A DNA stretch of 64,000 nucleotides, taken from the NCBI GenBank assembly GCA_965261455.1, contig OZ253453.1, forward strand, positions 2,914,001 to 2,978,000, in the 5' to 3' direction. The notes beneath the pieces were generated by a model. That model was not told the DNA's origin. It worked only from the letters and a program-made list of their open reading frames with translations, and ran no database searches. Source of the stretch: DAOUKH01 sp965261455. Its GTDB lineage: Bacteria; Chloroflexota; Dehalococcoidia; SHYB01. The translations under genes and the position numbers were made by a program. Positions within the stretch are counted from its first letter, which is position 1. The number at the start of each line of letters is the position of its first letter. This document shows positions 17,384 through 25,956 of this stretch, one piece after another.

Positions 17384-18478
17384 ATGACCAGCCCATCGCC
17401 GCAGCCCCCGACGGCGCCCCCGCCGTGGCCGAGCGTCATCATCCACGCCGACCTCGACGCCTTCTACGCCTCCGTCGAGCAGTTGGACAACCCGGAGCTA
17501 CGGGGTAAACCCGTCCTCGTCGGCGGTTCGCCCGAGCGCCGGGGCGTCGTCGCCGCCTGCTCCTACGAGGCCCGCGCCTTCGGCGTCCACTCCGCCATGC
17601 CCATGCGGACCGCGGTGGCCCGCTGCCCCCGCGCCATCGTCGTCCCGCCAAGGTTCGACCGCTACGCCGAGGTCTCCCGCCGCGTCATGGCTATCTTTCG
17701 CGCCACGGCCTCTGTCGTCGAGCCCGCCTCCCTCGACGAGGCCTACCTCGACATCACCGCCGCCGCCGGCCGCTCCTCCCCCCGCGCCGTCGCTGAGAGT
17801 CTTAAGGCCGAGGTCAAGCGCGTCACCGGCCTCAACGTTTCCATCGGCCTCGCGGCCTCCAAGTCGGTCGCCAAGATCGCCAGTGACATGGACAAGCCCG
17901 ATGGCCTCTGCGTCGTGCCGCCCGGCGCCGAGCGCGCCTTCCTCGCGCCCCTCCCCACCCGCAAGCTGCCCGGCATTGGCCCCAAGACGAGCAAGCTTCT
18001 CGAAGACGAGGGCGTGGCCACCTTGGGCGAGCTCGCCGGCAAGTCCGACGTCTGGATCGAGCGCCGCCTAGGGCGGCGTGGCCCCGAGTTGGCGAGGCAG
18101 GCGCGTGGCGAAGACCCCCGCGAGGTCGCTCCTCGGTCCGGCGCCAAGTCCGTCAGCGCCGAGACAACCTTCGCCGCCGACCTCGACGACGCCGGCGCGT
18201 TGTTCGCCGCCGCCGAGCGTCTCAGCCGGCGCGTCGCCGAACGCCTGGAGAAGCACGGTCACTGGGGCCGGACCGTCACCATCAAGCTCCGCCTCGCCGA
18301 TTTCACCACATTCACCCGCAGCGCCACTCGTCCCGCCCCCATCGGCGGCGCCGACGACCTCGCCGCCACGGCCAAAGAGCTCCTCCGCCGCGAGCTTGCC
18401 CACGGCCGCCGCTTCCGCCTCCTTGGCATCGGCGTTTCCGCCTTCCCCACCGGCGACCAACAGCTCAGCCTGCTCTAG
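17384..18478 (+). CDS. dinB: DNA polymerase IV (Y-family, translesion)
   Basis: 364 aa. Y-family catalytic motifs are clear: HADLDAFYASVE with the first metal-binding Asp, SYEARAFGV, and SLDEAYLD with the Asp-Glu pair. A helix-hairpin-helix follows (LPGIGPKTSKLL), then the little-finger domain from about residue 245. The C-terminus DQQLSLL fits the sliding-clamp binding motif. It copies past damaged bases with low fidelity. The ATG at 17384 gives the normal Pol IV N-terminus plus a short Pro-rich lead; the frame upstream is repeat and ftsH shadow. No partner imuB/dnaE2 gene nearby. Confidence 0.95.
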   Translation: MTSPSPQPPTAPPPWPSVIIHADLDAFYASVEQLDNPELRGKPVLVGGSPERRGVVAACSYEARAFGVHSAMPMRTAVARCPRAIVVPPRFDRYAEVSRRVMAIFRATASVVEPASLDEAYLDITAAAGRSSPRAVAESLKAEVKRVTGLNVSIGLAASKSVAKIASDMDKPDGLCVVPPGAERAFLAPLPTRKLPGIGPKTSKLLEDEGVATLGELAGKSDVWIERRLGRRGPELARQARGEDPREVAPRSGAKSVSAETTFAADLDDAGALFAAAERLSRRVAERLEKHGHWGRTVTIKLRLADFTTFTRSATRPAPIGGADDLAATAKELLRRELAHGRRFRLLGIGVSAFPTGDQQLSLL

Positions 18479-18838
18479 CCGCGCCGTGTACGGCGTGCTC
18501 CCGCAGGAGCGGGGCGCGGCGAGGGCCGACAATCCACGCCGGAGATTTCCGCCCGCCTACGCAGTGTGGCGACAGGGATAGTGGACATCACCGGCCTCCG
18601 CGGTCGCACCCCCGCGGCGCCTTTCCCCAGCCGAATCTCCTCCGTCTGTGCGATGAACCGTGCGCCGCCCGCCGCGAGCATACCGGTGTCAACAGGGCCG
18701 CATGTACTGATTGACACAACATAATAGCGAATGCTAGGCTCGCCGCCCCAGGCACACCTACCGACGATGTTCGTCGTCAAGTCCCCTGGTTGTCGGACGA
18801 CTCGACACAATCTAGCAATGCGGGAGGCGGCAAACGCA
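18479..18838. other. Intergenic region holding only a promoter
   Basis: About 360 bp between dinB and the second binding lipoprotein. I see no supported gene on either strand; the last third holds the promoter at 18711-18740. The leader downstream of it is about 90 nt long. Confidence 0.6.
18711..18740 (+). promoter_or_regulatory. Sigma-70-type promoter for the peptide transporter operon
   Basis: A perfect -35 TTGACA, an 18-bp spacer ending in TGC, and -10 TAGGCT. It is one of the few full promoters in the window and fits a strongly expressed binding-protein operon. Confidence 0.65.
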
Positions 18839-20608
18839 ATGAGGGTTACCTATAAGAAGCTGTTAAGCCTGTTTTCGTTGGCGATGATCACTGCCCTCGT
18901 AGTGGCCGCCTGCGGAGGCGCCGAGCCCACGTCCACTCCAGGCCCCACGGCGACTCCGATCGTCCAAATAGTCACTCCCACTCCAACGGCGGTCCCGAAG
19001 GCGGGTGCGGCAATTCAGCAAACCCGCTTCATGAGCTGGGTGACGAATGAGCCGGACTTCTCCTTGCCCGCTCAGTACGGCGGCACGGCGACGATCAGCA
19101 GCAGCTACAACCCCGCGCATTTCGACCCCACGCTAATCACGGACTCGTCCATCTACACAGCGGTGGGGCCGGTCTACAGCCGCATGATCCGCTGTAAGTT
19201 CGCCGCGGAAAGGGAGGTCGCGGACTTCTTCGCCTGCGACCTGACCGGGGACCTGATCGAATCCTGGACCATCGGGGCGGATGGGCAGAGCCTAACCATG
19301 AAGGTGCGCCAGGGCGTGAACTGGCAGAATCTGCCGCCGGTCAACGGACGGGCCCTCACCGCCGACGACATCGTCTACTCGGTAAACGAATACCGGAACT
19401 CACCGGTGTTCGAGCGGGACTGGGCGATCATCGAGGACGTCTCCTCCCCCGACCCCCAGACGGTGGAGCTGACCCTGGGCTCGCCGTTCTACGACATCGT
19501 GGCCGGGCTCCTCGCGTACACTGGTGTTCGGGTAGTCCCGCGCGAGATTAAGGAGCAGGACGGCGATTTCAAGTCGACGGCCGTCGGCACCGGGGCTTTT
19601 ATCCTCAAGGAGTTCACACCCCAAGAGAGGATCGTCTGGGAGAGAAACCCCGACTACTACTTTGAGGGACGGCCCTACCTTGACCGCGTAGAGAGCATCG
19701 TCAGCCGTGACCGGGCCCTGCAACAAGCGGCCTACAGGGCCGGCCAGATCCTCTTCAGCTTCTCGGCCACTCAGCCCGCGAACAACGCGGAGCTGGCCGC
19801 ACTGTTGAGGAGCCGCCCGGACTCGGTGTCCGTCGAGTCTCCGGCCGATAGTGGCGTCTTCCAGATCGCTCTCGATATCGAAACGCCACCCTTTGACAAC
19901 CACGACGTGAGGAAGGCTTTCGCCTCCGCTATCGATTGGCAGAGGATCATCGACACGATATTCGAGGGGCGCGGTGACCTCTTGCCCAACATCCCCTGGA
20001 TTTTCTGGTCGGACGACATCCCCACCATCGAGGACATGGGCCCCCACTTCCAGTACAACCCGGACCGGGCGAGGCAGCTTCTGGCCTCGTCAGGGGTAGA
20101 CCTGCCTTTAGAATTGTCGGTCAACACCTACCTGTTCGGCCCGGCCCAAGGCCTCATCATGCAGGCCATGAAGGAGATGTTCAGAGAGGTCGACATCGAC
20201 TTCCAGATCAACCAGGTGCCCTACGGCCAGTACCAGGAGGCCCTGAACACGGGCACGTACGAGCAGTCGACGATGACCTACGTCAGGACCCACTCCGGAA
20301 TCGACGGCTACGCCTATCAGACGCTTCGCTCCACCGCGGTGAGGAATTCCTGGAGGATTAAGCATCCAACCATCGACCGGATCGTGGACGAGCTGCGAGG
20401 TACCGCCGACCCAGCCCAGAGGCAAGCCTTGGTCAAAGAGCTGGTCGATTTCGACAACGACTTCCTCTTCAGAATTCCGATCCCCCTTGGGCGGTCCCTG
20501 TCCATGTGGGATCCGAAGTTCCACAACTTCGACAACAACAGGCGCGAGATATGGCCATACACGGGCTCCCAGACTTGGGAAGTGATGTGGCTCTCGCAAG
20601 ACGCCTAA
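18839..20608 (+). CDS. Peptide ABC transporter substrate-binding lipoprotein
   Basis: 589-aa precursor with a lipobox (VVAAC) near residue 22 and only a short Thr/Pro linker. The SBP_bac_5 domain shows GGTATISSSYNPAHFD, a PVNGRALTADDIVYS block (these proteins often read G-x-P-L-TA-x-DV) and GTGAFILKEFTPQ. It captures an oligopeptide or related solute outside the membrane. The ATG at 18839 follows GGGAGG. Two permease genes follow after a strong stem-loop, so this is the first gene of the transporter operon. No ATPase genes follow. Paralogous to the gene at 11584. Confidence 0.92.
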   Translation: MRVTYKKLLSLFSLAMITALVVAACGGAEPTSTPGPTATPIVQIVTPTPTAVPKAGAAIQQTRFMSWVTNEPDFSLPAQYGGTATISSSYNPAHFDPTLITDSSIYTAVGPVYSRMIRCKFAAEREVADFFACDLTGDLIESWTIGADGQSLTMKVRQGVNWQNLPPVNGRALTADDIVYSVNEYRNSPVFERDWAIIEDVSSPDPQTVELTLGSPFYDIVAGLLAYTGVRVVPREIKEQDGDFKSTAVGTGAFILKEFTPQERIVWERNPDYYFEGRPYLDRVESIVSRDRALQQAAYRAGQILFSFSATQPANNAELAALLRSRPDSVSVESPADSGVFQIALDIETPPFDNHDVRKAFASAIDWQRIIDTIFEGRGDLLPNIPWIFWSDDIPTIEDMGPHFQYNPDRARQLLASSGVDLPLELSVNTYLFGPAQGLIMQAMKEMFREVDIDFQINQVPYGQYQEALNTGTYEQSTMTYVRTHSGIDGYAYQTLRSTAVRNSWRIKHPTIDRIVDELRGTADPAQRQALVKELVDFDNDFLFRIPIPLGRSLSMWDPKFHNFDNNRREIWPYTGSQTWEVMWLSQDA

Positions 20609-20626
20609 CCGGAAAGTAACCCGGCT

Positions 20627-20664
20627 GAATACAAGGAGGGAACTACGGTTCCCTCCTTGTATTC
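20627..20664. promoter_or_regulatory. Long perfect hairpin between binding-protein and permease genes
   Basis: A 17-bp perfect stem (GAATACAAGGAGGGAAC and its complement) with a 4-nt loop, 18 nt after the stop at 20608 and 34 nt before the permease start. There is no T-tract, so it probably acts as an mRNA-stabilising or partial-attenuation element, giving more binding protein than permease. That role is known for similar hairpins in binding-protein operons. Confidence 0.8.
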
Positions 20665-20698
20665 AAATACGGCTCCGCGACCGCAAGGCTGAGGGCCC

Positions 20699-21661
20699 AT
20701 GCAAGCCTACATTCTCCGGCGATTGCTTGTCGCCATTCCAGTCATCTTCCTTGTATCCCTTGCCGTGTTTTCTCTGGTTCGCGTGTTGCCGGGAGACGCG
20801 CTGCTCGCGCTGACGGCGGAGGCCGGCTTTGTCGGAGAGGAAGCCGAGGAGGAGCTCCGAGCGGCCCTGGGCCTGGACAAGTCATACTTCGCCCAGTACG
20901 CATCTTGGATGGGCGGTATCTTCCAGGGCGATCTCGGGGTTTCGCTCCTGCGCAACGAGACCGTGGCCGGGCAGCTCCGCAGAGCGATCCCCGTGACGGT
21001 GCAGCTGGCGATCATGACGATACTGCTCACCATGCTCATCGCCGTTCCCATAGGGATAATCTCCGCCATCCGGCAAGACTCCATACCCGACTACGCCGGG
21101 AGGATGGTGAGCATCACAGGCCTTTCGATCCCCGATTTCTTGGCAGCCACCCTCGTGATCGTCTTCGTCGGCATCTGGTTCAAGTGGTCCCCGCCAATTA
21201 CCCATAGCGGCTTCTTCGAAGACCCTGTTCAGAACTTGAAAGGGACGTTCATCCCCGCGTCTATCCTGGGGTTGAGATTCTCGGCCACGGGCATGCGGAT
21301 GGTGCGCTCCACCATGCTTGAGGTCCTACGCGAGGACTACATCCGTACAGCCTGGGCCAAGGGACTGCGCGAGCGGACCGTCGTTACCCGCCACGCCCTG
21401 AAGAACGCCTTCATCCCCGTAGTAACCATCTTCGGCACGGAGTTCAGCTATCTGATGGGCGGAGCGGTCATCATTGAGACCATCTTCAATCTACCAGGCG
21501 TGGGACAGCTGACTCTGGAATCGATCCTCAACAGAGACTATCCCCAGGTCCAGGCCAACGTCCTCCTTGTAGCTTCGGTGATGATCTTCATGAATTTGTT
21601 GGTGGACATCTCCTACGCCTGGCTCGACCCGCGAATCCACTACGGAAGCGCCTCAAGCTAG
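20699..21661 (+). CDS. ABC transporter permease, DppB/OppB type
   Basis: 320 aa, about six membrane helices. It begins with the usual QAYILRRLLVAIPVIFLVS and has the ATPase-docking EAA loop around EDYIRTAWAKGLRERTVVTRHALKNA, given here in two parts: EDYIRTAWAKGL and RHALKNAFIPV. The end GVGQLTLESILNRDYP is typical of the family. It forms half of the membrane channel for peptides, in the inner membrane. The neighbour at 21703 is the second half. The operon lacks DppD/DppF ATPases. Confidence 0.93.
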   Translation: MQAYILRRLLVAIPVIFLVSLAVFSLVRVLPGDALLALTAEAGFVGEEAEEELRAALGLDKSYFAQYASWMGGIFQGDLGVSLLRNETVAGQLRRAIPVTVQLAIMTILLTMLIAVPIGIISAIRQDSIPDYAGRMVSITGLSIPDFLAATLVIVFVGIWFKWSPPITHSGFFEDPVQNLKGTFIPASILGLRFSATGMRMVRSTMLEVLREDYIRTAWAKGLRERTVVTRHALKNAFIPVVTIFGTEFSYLMGGAVIIETIFNLPGVGQLTLESILNRDYPQVQANVLLVASVMIFMNLLVDISYAWLDPRIHYGSASS

Positions 21662-21702
21662 CAGAGCACTGGCATAACGAGTCGACATGACAACCGGGCG
21701 CT

Positions 21703-22608
21703 ATGGCAATAGCGGATAAGGAAAGGCTGGCGCTTGGCGTCCGGCGCTGGTATGGGCGGATATGGGATTTCGCCAGGCGGAAACCCCTGGGCGCGGCTGG
21801 CGCGACCTTCATCATCGTGATGGGGCTCGCGGCCATCTTCGCCGACCTAAGCCCCTACGGCCCCCTACAGCAAGACCTCGATAGGATCCGGGAAGGTCCC
21901 ACGTTCGCGCATCCGTTCGGCACCGACGAGTTGGGCCGCGACCTTCTGACAAGGGTCATCTTCGGGGCCCGGGTGACCTTCAAGATAGGCTTCCTGGGCA
22001 TTCTGATCGGGGCGACTGCCGGCGCCACCATTGGCGTCGTCAGCGGCTACTTCAGAGGCAAACTGGACATGGTGCTTCAGCGCGTCGTTGACGCGGTCAT
22101 GGCCTTCCCCGCGTTGATCCTGGCGCTTGCCCTCATCTCCATCCGGGAGCCGAGCGATGTCAACACCCTGATTATCATCGGCATCGTCTTCACCCCGACC
22201 TCTTCCCGTGTGGTCCGGGGCGCCACAATGAGCGTTAAGCAAAACGTCTACATCGAAGCATCCAGGGCCCTGGGAGCCGGCGACCTTCGCATCATCTTTC
22301 GGCACGTTGTACCGAACATCGCCGCCCCCATCATCGTGCTGGTTTCAGTCTTCTTGGGCTCCGCCATCATCGTGGAGGCCTCCCTGTCCTTCCTTGGGGT
22401 CGCCGGCTCCATCGAAAGACCCACATGGGGCGGCATGATCGCCGGCCCAGGGAGGTCCTACCTGGAGACTGCCTGGTGGCTGGCCGTCTTCCCCGGCCTG
22501 GCCCTAGCCGGCGCTATCTACTCCCTAAACCTCTTCGGCGACGCGCTCAGAGACGTTCTCGATCCACGGCTTCGAGGAGGAGGAGGAGGCCGAGGATTCC
22601 GGGCTTGA
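21703..22608 (+). CDS. ABC transporter permease, DppC/OppC type
   Basis: 301 aa with an N-terminal cytoplasmic lead and helix, then HPFGTDELGRDLLTRVIFGA (the DppC hallmark), several helices, and the EAA loop YIEASRALGAGDLRIIFRHV. It pairs with the DppB-like permease 41 nt upstream. The last residues (LRGGGGGRGFRA) are a Gly-rich extension beyond the usual end. The start ATG has a weak site. With no ATPases following, the transporter must use ATP-binding subunits encoded elsewhere, possibly shared with the orphan binding protein at 11584. Confidence 0.93.
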   Translation: MAIADKERLALGVRRWYGRIWDFARRKPLGAAGATFIIVMGLAAIFADLSPYGPLQQDLDRIREGPTFAHPFGTDELGRDLLTRVIFGARVTFKIGFLGILIGATAGATIGVVSGYFRGKLDMVLQRVVDAVMAFPALILALALISIREPSDVNTLIIIGIVFTPTSSRVVRGATMSVKQNVYIEASRALGAGDLRIIFRHVVPNIAAPIIVLVSVFLGSAIIVEASLSFLGVAGSIERPTWGGMIAGPGRSYLETAWWLAVFPGLALAGAIYSLNLFGDALRDVLDPRLRGGGGGRGFRA

Positions 22609-22727
22609 GGCGGTTGGGCACAATCGAGAAGAGGGGGCTGCGGCAGTCCAAAGACAGCGCTACGCCTCTCCGGGCCGAGACCGCAACACGCTTCTAAGAG
22701 CAGCCGAAGTACGTAGTGGTGGGGAGT

Positions 22728-22803
22728 TGGCTCCCGGAGCAGGACTCGAACCTGCGACAAATCGGTTAACAGCCGATCGCTCTACCAACTGAGCTATCCG
22801 GGA
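22728..22803 (-). tRNA. tRNA-Asn (anticodon GTT)
   Basis: A complete cloverleaf: 7-bp acceptor TCCCGGA/TCCGGGA, D-stem GCTC/GAGC, anticodon stem ATCGG/CCGAT around CTGTTAA, T-stem GCAGG/CCTGC with loop TTCGAGT. Discriminator G and an encoded CCA (22730-22728) complete it. It reads on the minus strand, downstream of mnmE. Confidence 0.95.
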
Positions 22804-22851
22804 GCGTGGCGGCCGGCCCGTGGGCCGGCGCGTTGGGCAGGGCCGCCCTGA

Positions 22852-22857
22852 ATTATA
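22852..22857 (-). promoter_or_regulatory. -10 element upstream of tRNA-Asn
   Basis: TATAAT on the minus strand, about 49 nt upstream of the tRNA and just after the mnmE stop. A GC palindrome (GCCGGCCC/GGGCCGGC) lies in the short leader. So the tRNA probably has its own promoter. Confidence 0.45.
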
Positions 22858-22871
22858 TCAGAGGCGGGCGG

Positions 22872-24215
22872 CTACTTCCCGATGCAGAACTGGCTGAAGA
22901 TGCGGTCGAGCAGGTCCTCGCCGGCGTTCTCGCCGGTGATCTCGCCGAGGGCGCCGAGGGCGGCGGCGAGGTCGATGGTCACGAAGTCCTCGGGGGTACC
23001 TTCGGCCAGGGCTTCGCCGGCGGCCCGCGCGTGGGCCAGGGCGCGTTCCAGCGCGTCCTTGTGACGCGCGTTGGTGACCAGCACGTCGTCCGGCGTGACG
23101 ACCTTGCCGCCGAGTGCGGCGCGGGCCATGGCGCGGTGGAGGTCGGCCATTCCCTCGCCGGTGACGGCGGAGAATCGCACCGCGGGGGTGCCGAGAGCGC
23201 CGAGATCGGCGGCGGGCGGGAGGTCGGCCTTGTTGGCGACGATGACAACCGGCTTACCGTTGGCGGCGGCGATCCGCAGGTCTTCCTCGGTGAGGGGGCG
23301 GCTGGTGTCGATCACGGCGAGCAGCAGGTCGGCGCGCTGCGCGGCGGCGCGGCTCCGCTCGATGCCCAGGCGCTCGATGCGCCCCCGGGCGCCGTGCATC
23401 CCCGCGGTGTCGATGAGCCGGAAGGGGATGCCCTCGACCCGCGCAACCTCCTCGACGGTGTCGCGGGTCGTGCCGGGAACGTCGGTGACGATGGACCGCT
23501 CCTCGCCGAGCAGCCGGTTGAGCAGGCTCGACTTGCCCACGTTGGGACGGCCCACGATGGCGGTGGCGACGCCGTGGCGGTAGACCATCCCCGCGTCGGC
23601 GAGGTCGAGCAGTCCCGTGATGCGCTGCTCGGCGTCCGCGACGATGCGGGCGGGCTCGATCTCAATTTGCGACTCGACCTCGTCTTCGGGGAAGTCGATG
23701 CACGCGGTCAGGTAGGCCTGCAGGTGGAGCAGCCGCTCGCGCACCTCGCGTATCGGCTCGGAGAGTCGCCCCCGTAGCCCGGCGACCGCATGGCGCAGCC
23801 CGGCGTCGGTCTGCGCCTCGATGATGCCGAGGACGGACTCGGCTTGGGCGAGGTCGATGCGCCCATTGAGGAAGGCGCGGAGGGTGAACTCGCCGGGGTT
23901 GGCGGGGCGCGCCCCCGCCCCGATGGCGAGGGAGACGATGCGTTCCAGGGCCATGGGGCTGCCGTGACAGGTGATCTCGGCGGTGTCCTCGCGGGTGTAG
24001 GTGCGCGGGGCGGTCATCGCAACGGCGACGGCCTCGTCGACCACCGACCCGTCGCGCGGGTCTCGTATGCGCCCCACGCAGGCCATGCGGTCCTCGACCG
24101 TTCCCTCGAAGAGGTCGCGCAGGATCCGGTGCGCGTCGGGCCCGCTGAGCCGCACGATCCCAAGGGCGGCCTCCCCCGGCGCCGTCGCCACCGCCACGAT
24201 GGTGTCGTCGTACAT
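22872..24215 (-). CDS. mnmE: tRNA modification GTPase MnmE
   Basis: 447 aa. The N-terminal formyl-THF-binding domain begins DDTIVAVATAPGEAALGIVRLSG (quoted in part: IVAVATAPGEAALGIVRLSG). The G domain has GRPNVGKSS, a DTAG box and NKAD. The C-terminus ends FCIGK, the C-x-G-K motif required for tRNA modification. With MnmG it installs carboxymethylaminomethyl groups on wobble uridines. I chose the ATG at 24215: a TATAAT lies exactly 7 nt upstream, so the transcript may be leaderless. ATGs at 24224 and 24293 are less likely. Confidence 0.95.
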   Translation of the reverse strand: MYDDTIVAVATAPGEAALGIVRLSGPDAHRILRDLFEGTVEDRMACVGRIRDPRDGSVVDEAVAVAMTAPRTYTREDTAEITCHGSPMALERIVSLAIGAGARPANPGEFTLRAFLNGRIDLAQAESVLGIIEAQTDAGLRHAVAGLRGRLSEPIREVRERLLHLQAYLTACIDFPEDEVESQIEIEPARIVADAEQRITGLLDLADAGMVYRHGVATAIVGRPNVGKSSLLNRLLGEERSIVTDVPGTTRDTVEEVARVEGIPFRLIDTAGMHGARGRIERLGIERSRAAAQRADLLLAVIDTSRPLTEEDLRIAAANGKPVVIVANKADLPPAADLGALGTPAVRFSAVTGEGMADLHRAMARAALGGKVVTPDDVLVTNARHKDALERALAHARAAGEALAEGTPEDFVTIDLAAALGALGEITGENAGEDLLDRIFSQFCIGK

Positions 24216-24222
24216 GCGGGGC

Positions 24223-24228
24223 ATTATA
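24223..24228 (-). promoter_or_regulatory. -10 element of mnmE, possibly leaderless
   Basis: TATAAT, then 7 nt, then ATG on the minus strand. The cmk gene shows the same spacing. Transcription would start at or next to the A of ATG. Confidence 0.5.
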
Positions 24229-24286
24229 GAAGCCCCGCGCCGCGCAACGGCGCCCTCCCTTCCGGCCTCTCCCCCATCTGGAGACC

Positions 24287-24318
24287 TTTGCAAAGGGAGT
24301 TACATACAATCCTACCCA
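24287..24318. repeat. Left terminal inverted repeat of the IS1595-type element
   Basis: 32 bp starting TTTGCAAAGGGAGTTACATA. It pairs with 25925-25956 at 29 of 32 positions. Confidence 0.8.
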
Positions 24319-24355
24319 CGCCGCCTCAGTTTCGTTGACGGAAAAACGTAACGTA

Positions 24356-24384
24356 TTGACACCCACTAGCGCGCCCGCTAGGGT
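24356..24384 (+). promoter_or_regulatory. Promoter with palindromic operator inside the element
   Basis: -35 TTGACA at 24356, a 17-bp spacer and a weak -10 TAGGGT. The spacer is almost filled by the palindrome CTAGCG-CGCC-CGCTAG (24366-24381), which would place a repressor between the hexamers. It points at the 35-aa ORF at 24435. Confidence 0.5.
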
Positions 24385-24434
24385 AACTATACCAACGTGC
24401 GCGTGTATTACTGCGACGCAAACGGAGGGGGATC

Positions 24435-24542
24435 ATGGCAGGACGACCGCCGAAGCCGATGCCGGAGCCGATACCCGACACGTTCTCGAACGTGATCAAG
24501 GCCATCGTCGAAACCCCACCATCGCCAAAGAACTTGCACTGA
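24435..24542 (+). CDS. 35-aa proline-rich small protein of the mobile element
   Basis: ATG at 24435, preceded by an excellent GGAGGGGGATC site, encodes a 35-residue peptide: MAGRPPKPMPEPIPDTFSNV, then an Ile/Val helix and a PPSPKN tail. I do not know its function. The strong ribosome site, its own promoter and its position inside an insertion sequence argue that it is really expressed. It could be a regulator or a passenger peptide of the element. Confidence 0.6.
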   Translation: MAGRPPKPMPEPIPDTFSNVIKAIVETPPSPKNLH

Positions 24543-24686
24543 CCGCCCTAAGGGCTAAGTTTGGCGATCCCCGCTATAGGCAAAACGCGGGAAGGGCGTT
24601 ACCTCATTCTCTTCTCGTTTCAGTTCTCTTTGTGCCTTGGATTGGTGAGTTGGCATGAAACGACGGATGTAACATCGGACACTCTG

Positions 24687-24938
24687 ATGGGCACTGCCAT
24701 CGGGATTGGTCAGGGCATGGGGCCGCTCGTGATCTCGATTGCCGCATCGACCGCTATCATTGTTGAAGGGAGCGCAATGCTGGCCGAAAAGTATTTGAAG
24801 AGGCGATACACCGAGGGCCGTGACGAAGAGCGTAAGGCTTGGGAGGGCTGGAATGAGCGTCGTAAGGATGCAGAGCGCAAGCAAATCCCTTTCAACGAGC
24901 CACTGCCACCCAAATACGACAAATCGAAATCGGCCTAG
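24687..24938 (+). CDS. Small membrane protein with charged C-terminal helix
   Basis: About 83 aa from the ATG at 24687 (a TTG at 24561 would give 125 aa; neither has a good ribosome site). It has one transmembrane segment (PLVISIAASTAIIVEGSAML), then a charged helix with YTEGRDEERKAWEGWNERRK and a Pro-rich end. The pattern of one membrane helix plus an Arg/Glu-rich helix fits small accessory proteins of unknown role. Its stop overlaps the convergent end of the transposase gene by 4 nt, so both belong to the element. Confidence 0.55.
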   Translation: MGTAIGIGQGMGPLVISIAASTAIIVEGSAMLAEKYLKRRYTEGRDEERKAWEGWNERRKDAERKQIPFNEPLPPKYDKSKSA

Positions 24939-25866
24939 CCCACAAAGTCTCGGTACCTGAGCCGCTTGCCTTCCATCCCTGACGCCATCCGGCGAATCTG
25001 TCCCTCGGTGTCCTGTGGCCTAGCGTTGTGCCGCCCCTCGAACTCCGCGACATAGCGGTCGAGGTGCTTAGGACTCATCTGGTGGTAGGTTCCATCGAAG
25101 CCGCGCTTTAGCGTCGCCCAGAGCTCTCCATGCCGTTCGTGTGGGCCTGCCCGCGGACGTACTCGCCGACGCTATGCCTGACGGCTACATGGTTCGGGAG
25201 GTCCGCGTACATGGTGGCCTCGTCGGTGTAGACCTTCGCGCCCGGCTCGATGCGGTTGCGCACAAATCGGTCAAGCGTCGGCTTGTTCGTAGCCAACACG
25301 ACGGCGGCGCTCACTTGGCCCGTGGTGCGATCCTTCACGCCAGCGACCGGTACCTTACCGCCCGTTCCGCTCCCCACGTTGCCGCGCTTCGAGCGGTGCT
25401 TGTTTTTTCCCTTGCCGCCGACAAACGTCTCGTCGGCTTCAACCGGCCCGCCGAAGAAGCCGGTGTTACCCTCCCACGCCTTGCGGATGCGGTGCGCCAG
25501 ATGCCATGCGGTCTTTTGCGTGATGCCAAGGTCGCGGTGTAGCTTCATGCTGGACACACCCTTGAGGTTCGTAGTCATGAGGTAGGCCGCGATAGCCCAC
25601 TTGCTCAGGGGAAGATTCGAGCCCTCCATGACCGTCCCGACCTTCACCGAGAAATCGAACCGGCAATCGTTGCAGCGGAAGGGCGCAGGCTTGCGCGTAG
25701 GGCGTGGCGACACGTTCGCCGAGTCGCACTTGACGCAACGCACGCCGTCCGGCCAACGAGCATCGACGAACAGGCGCTCGGCCTCGACCTCATCGGAGAA
25801 TCGCTTCACGGCGTCCACCAGCGAGATGCCGATTCGGTAGTGCTTGCCTGGTGCTTTCTTCGCCAT
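24935..25866 (-). pseudogene. IS1595-family (ISXO2-like) transposase, frameshifted
   Basis: Starts ATG at 25866 after GGGAGGG. It has a zinc-binding region (CVKCDSANV then CNDC), then the ISXO2 catalytic domain with VEADETFVGGK (first Asp), VYTDEATMYADL (second Asp) and HTNGMES (Asn and Glu region). Near 25121-25126 one base is missing relative to the expected frame. The reading frame then stops at 25108, but the next frame continues a normal C-terminus (LWATLKRGFDGTYHQMSP to RDFVG) to 24935. Probably inactive unless a frameshift is programmed. Intact it would be about 310 aa. Confidence 0.85.
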
Positions 25867-25924
25867 ATCAACCCTCCCTATTACGGAAGAATTATACCCT
25901 GCAACTGAAGTAATGTCAAAGGTT

Positions 25925-25956
25925 TGGGTACGATTGTATATAATTCCCTTTGCAAA
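25925..25956. repeat. Right terminal inverted repeat of the IS1595-type element
   Basis: Complement of the left repeat with three mismatches. One mismatch creates TATATAAT (25937-25944 region), a possible outward-facing -10 toward argF. Confidence 0.8.

Noticed and set aside
18475..18810. 111-aa minus-strand frame before the second binding lipoprotein
   Set aside because: Overlaps the promoter region, no motif and no ribosome site.
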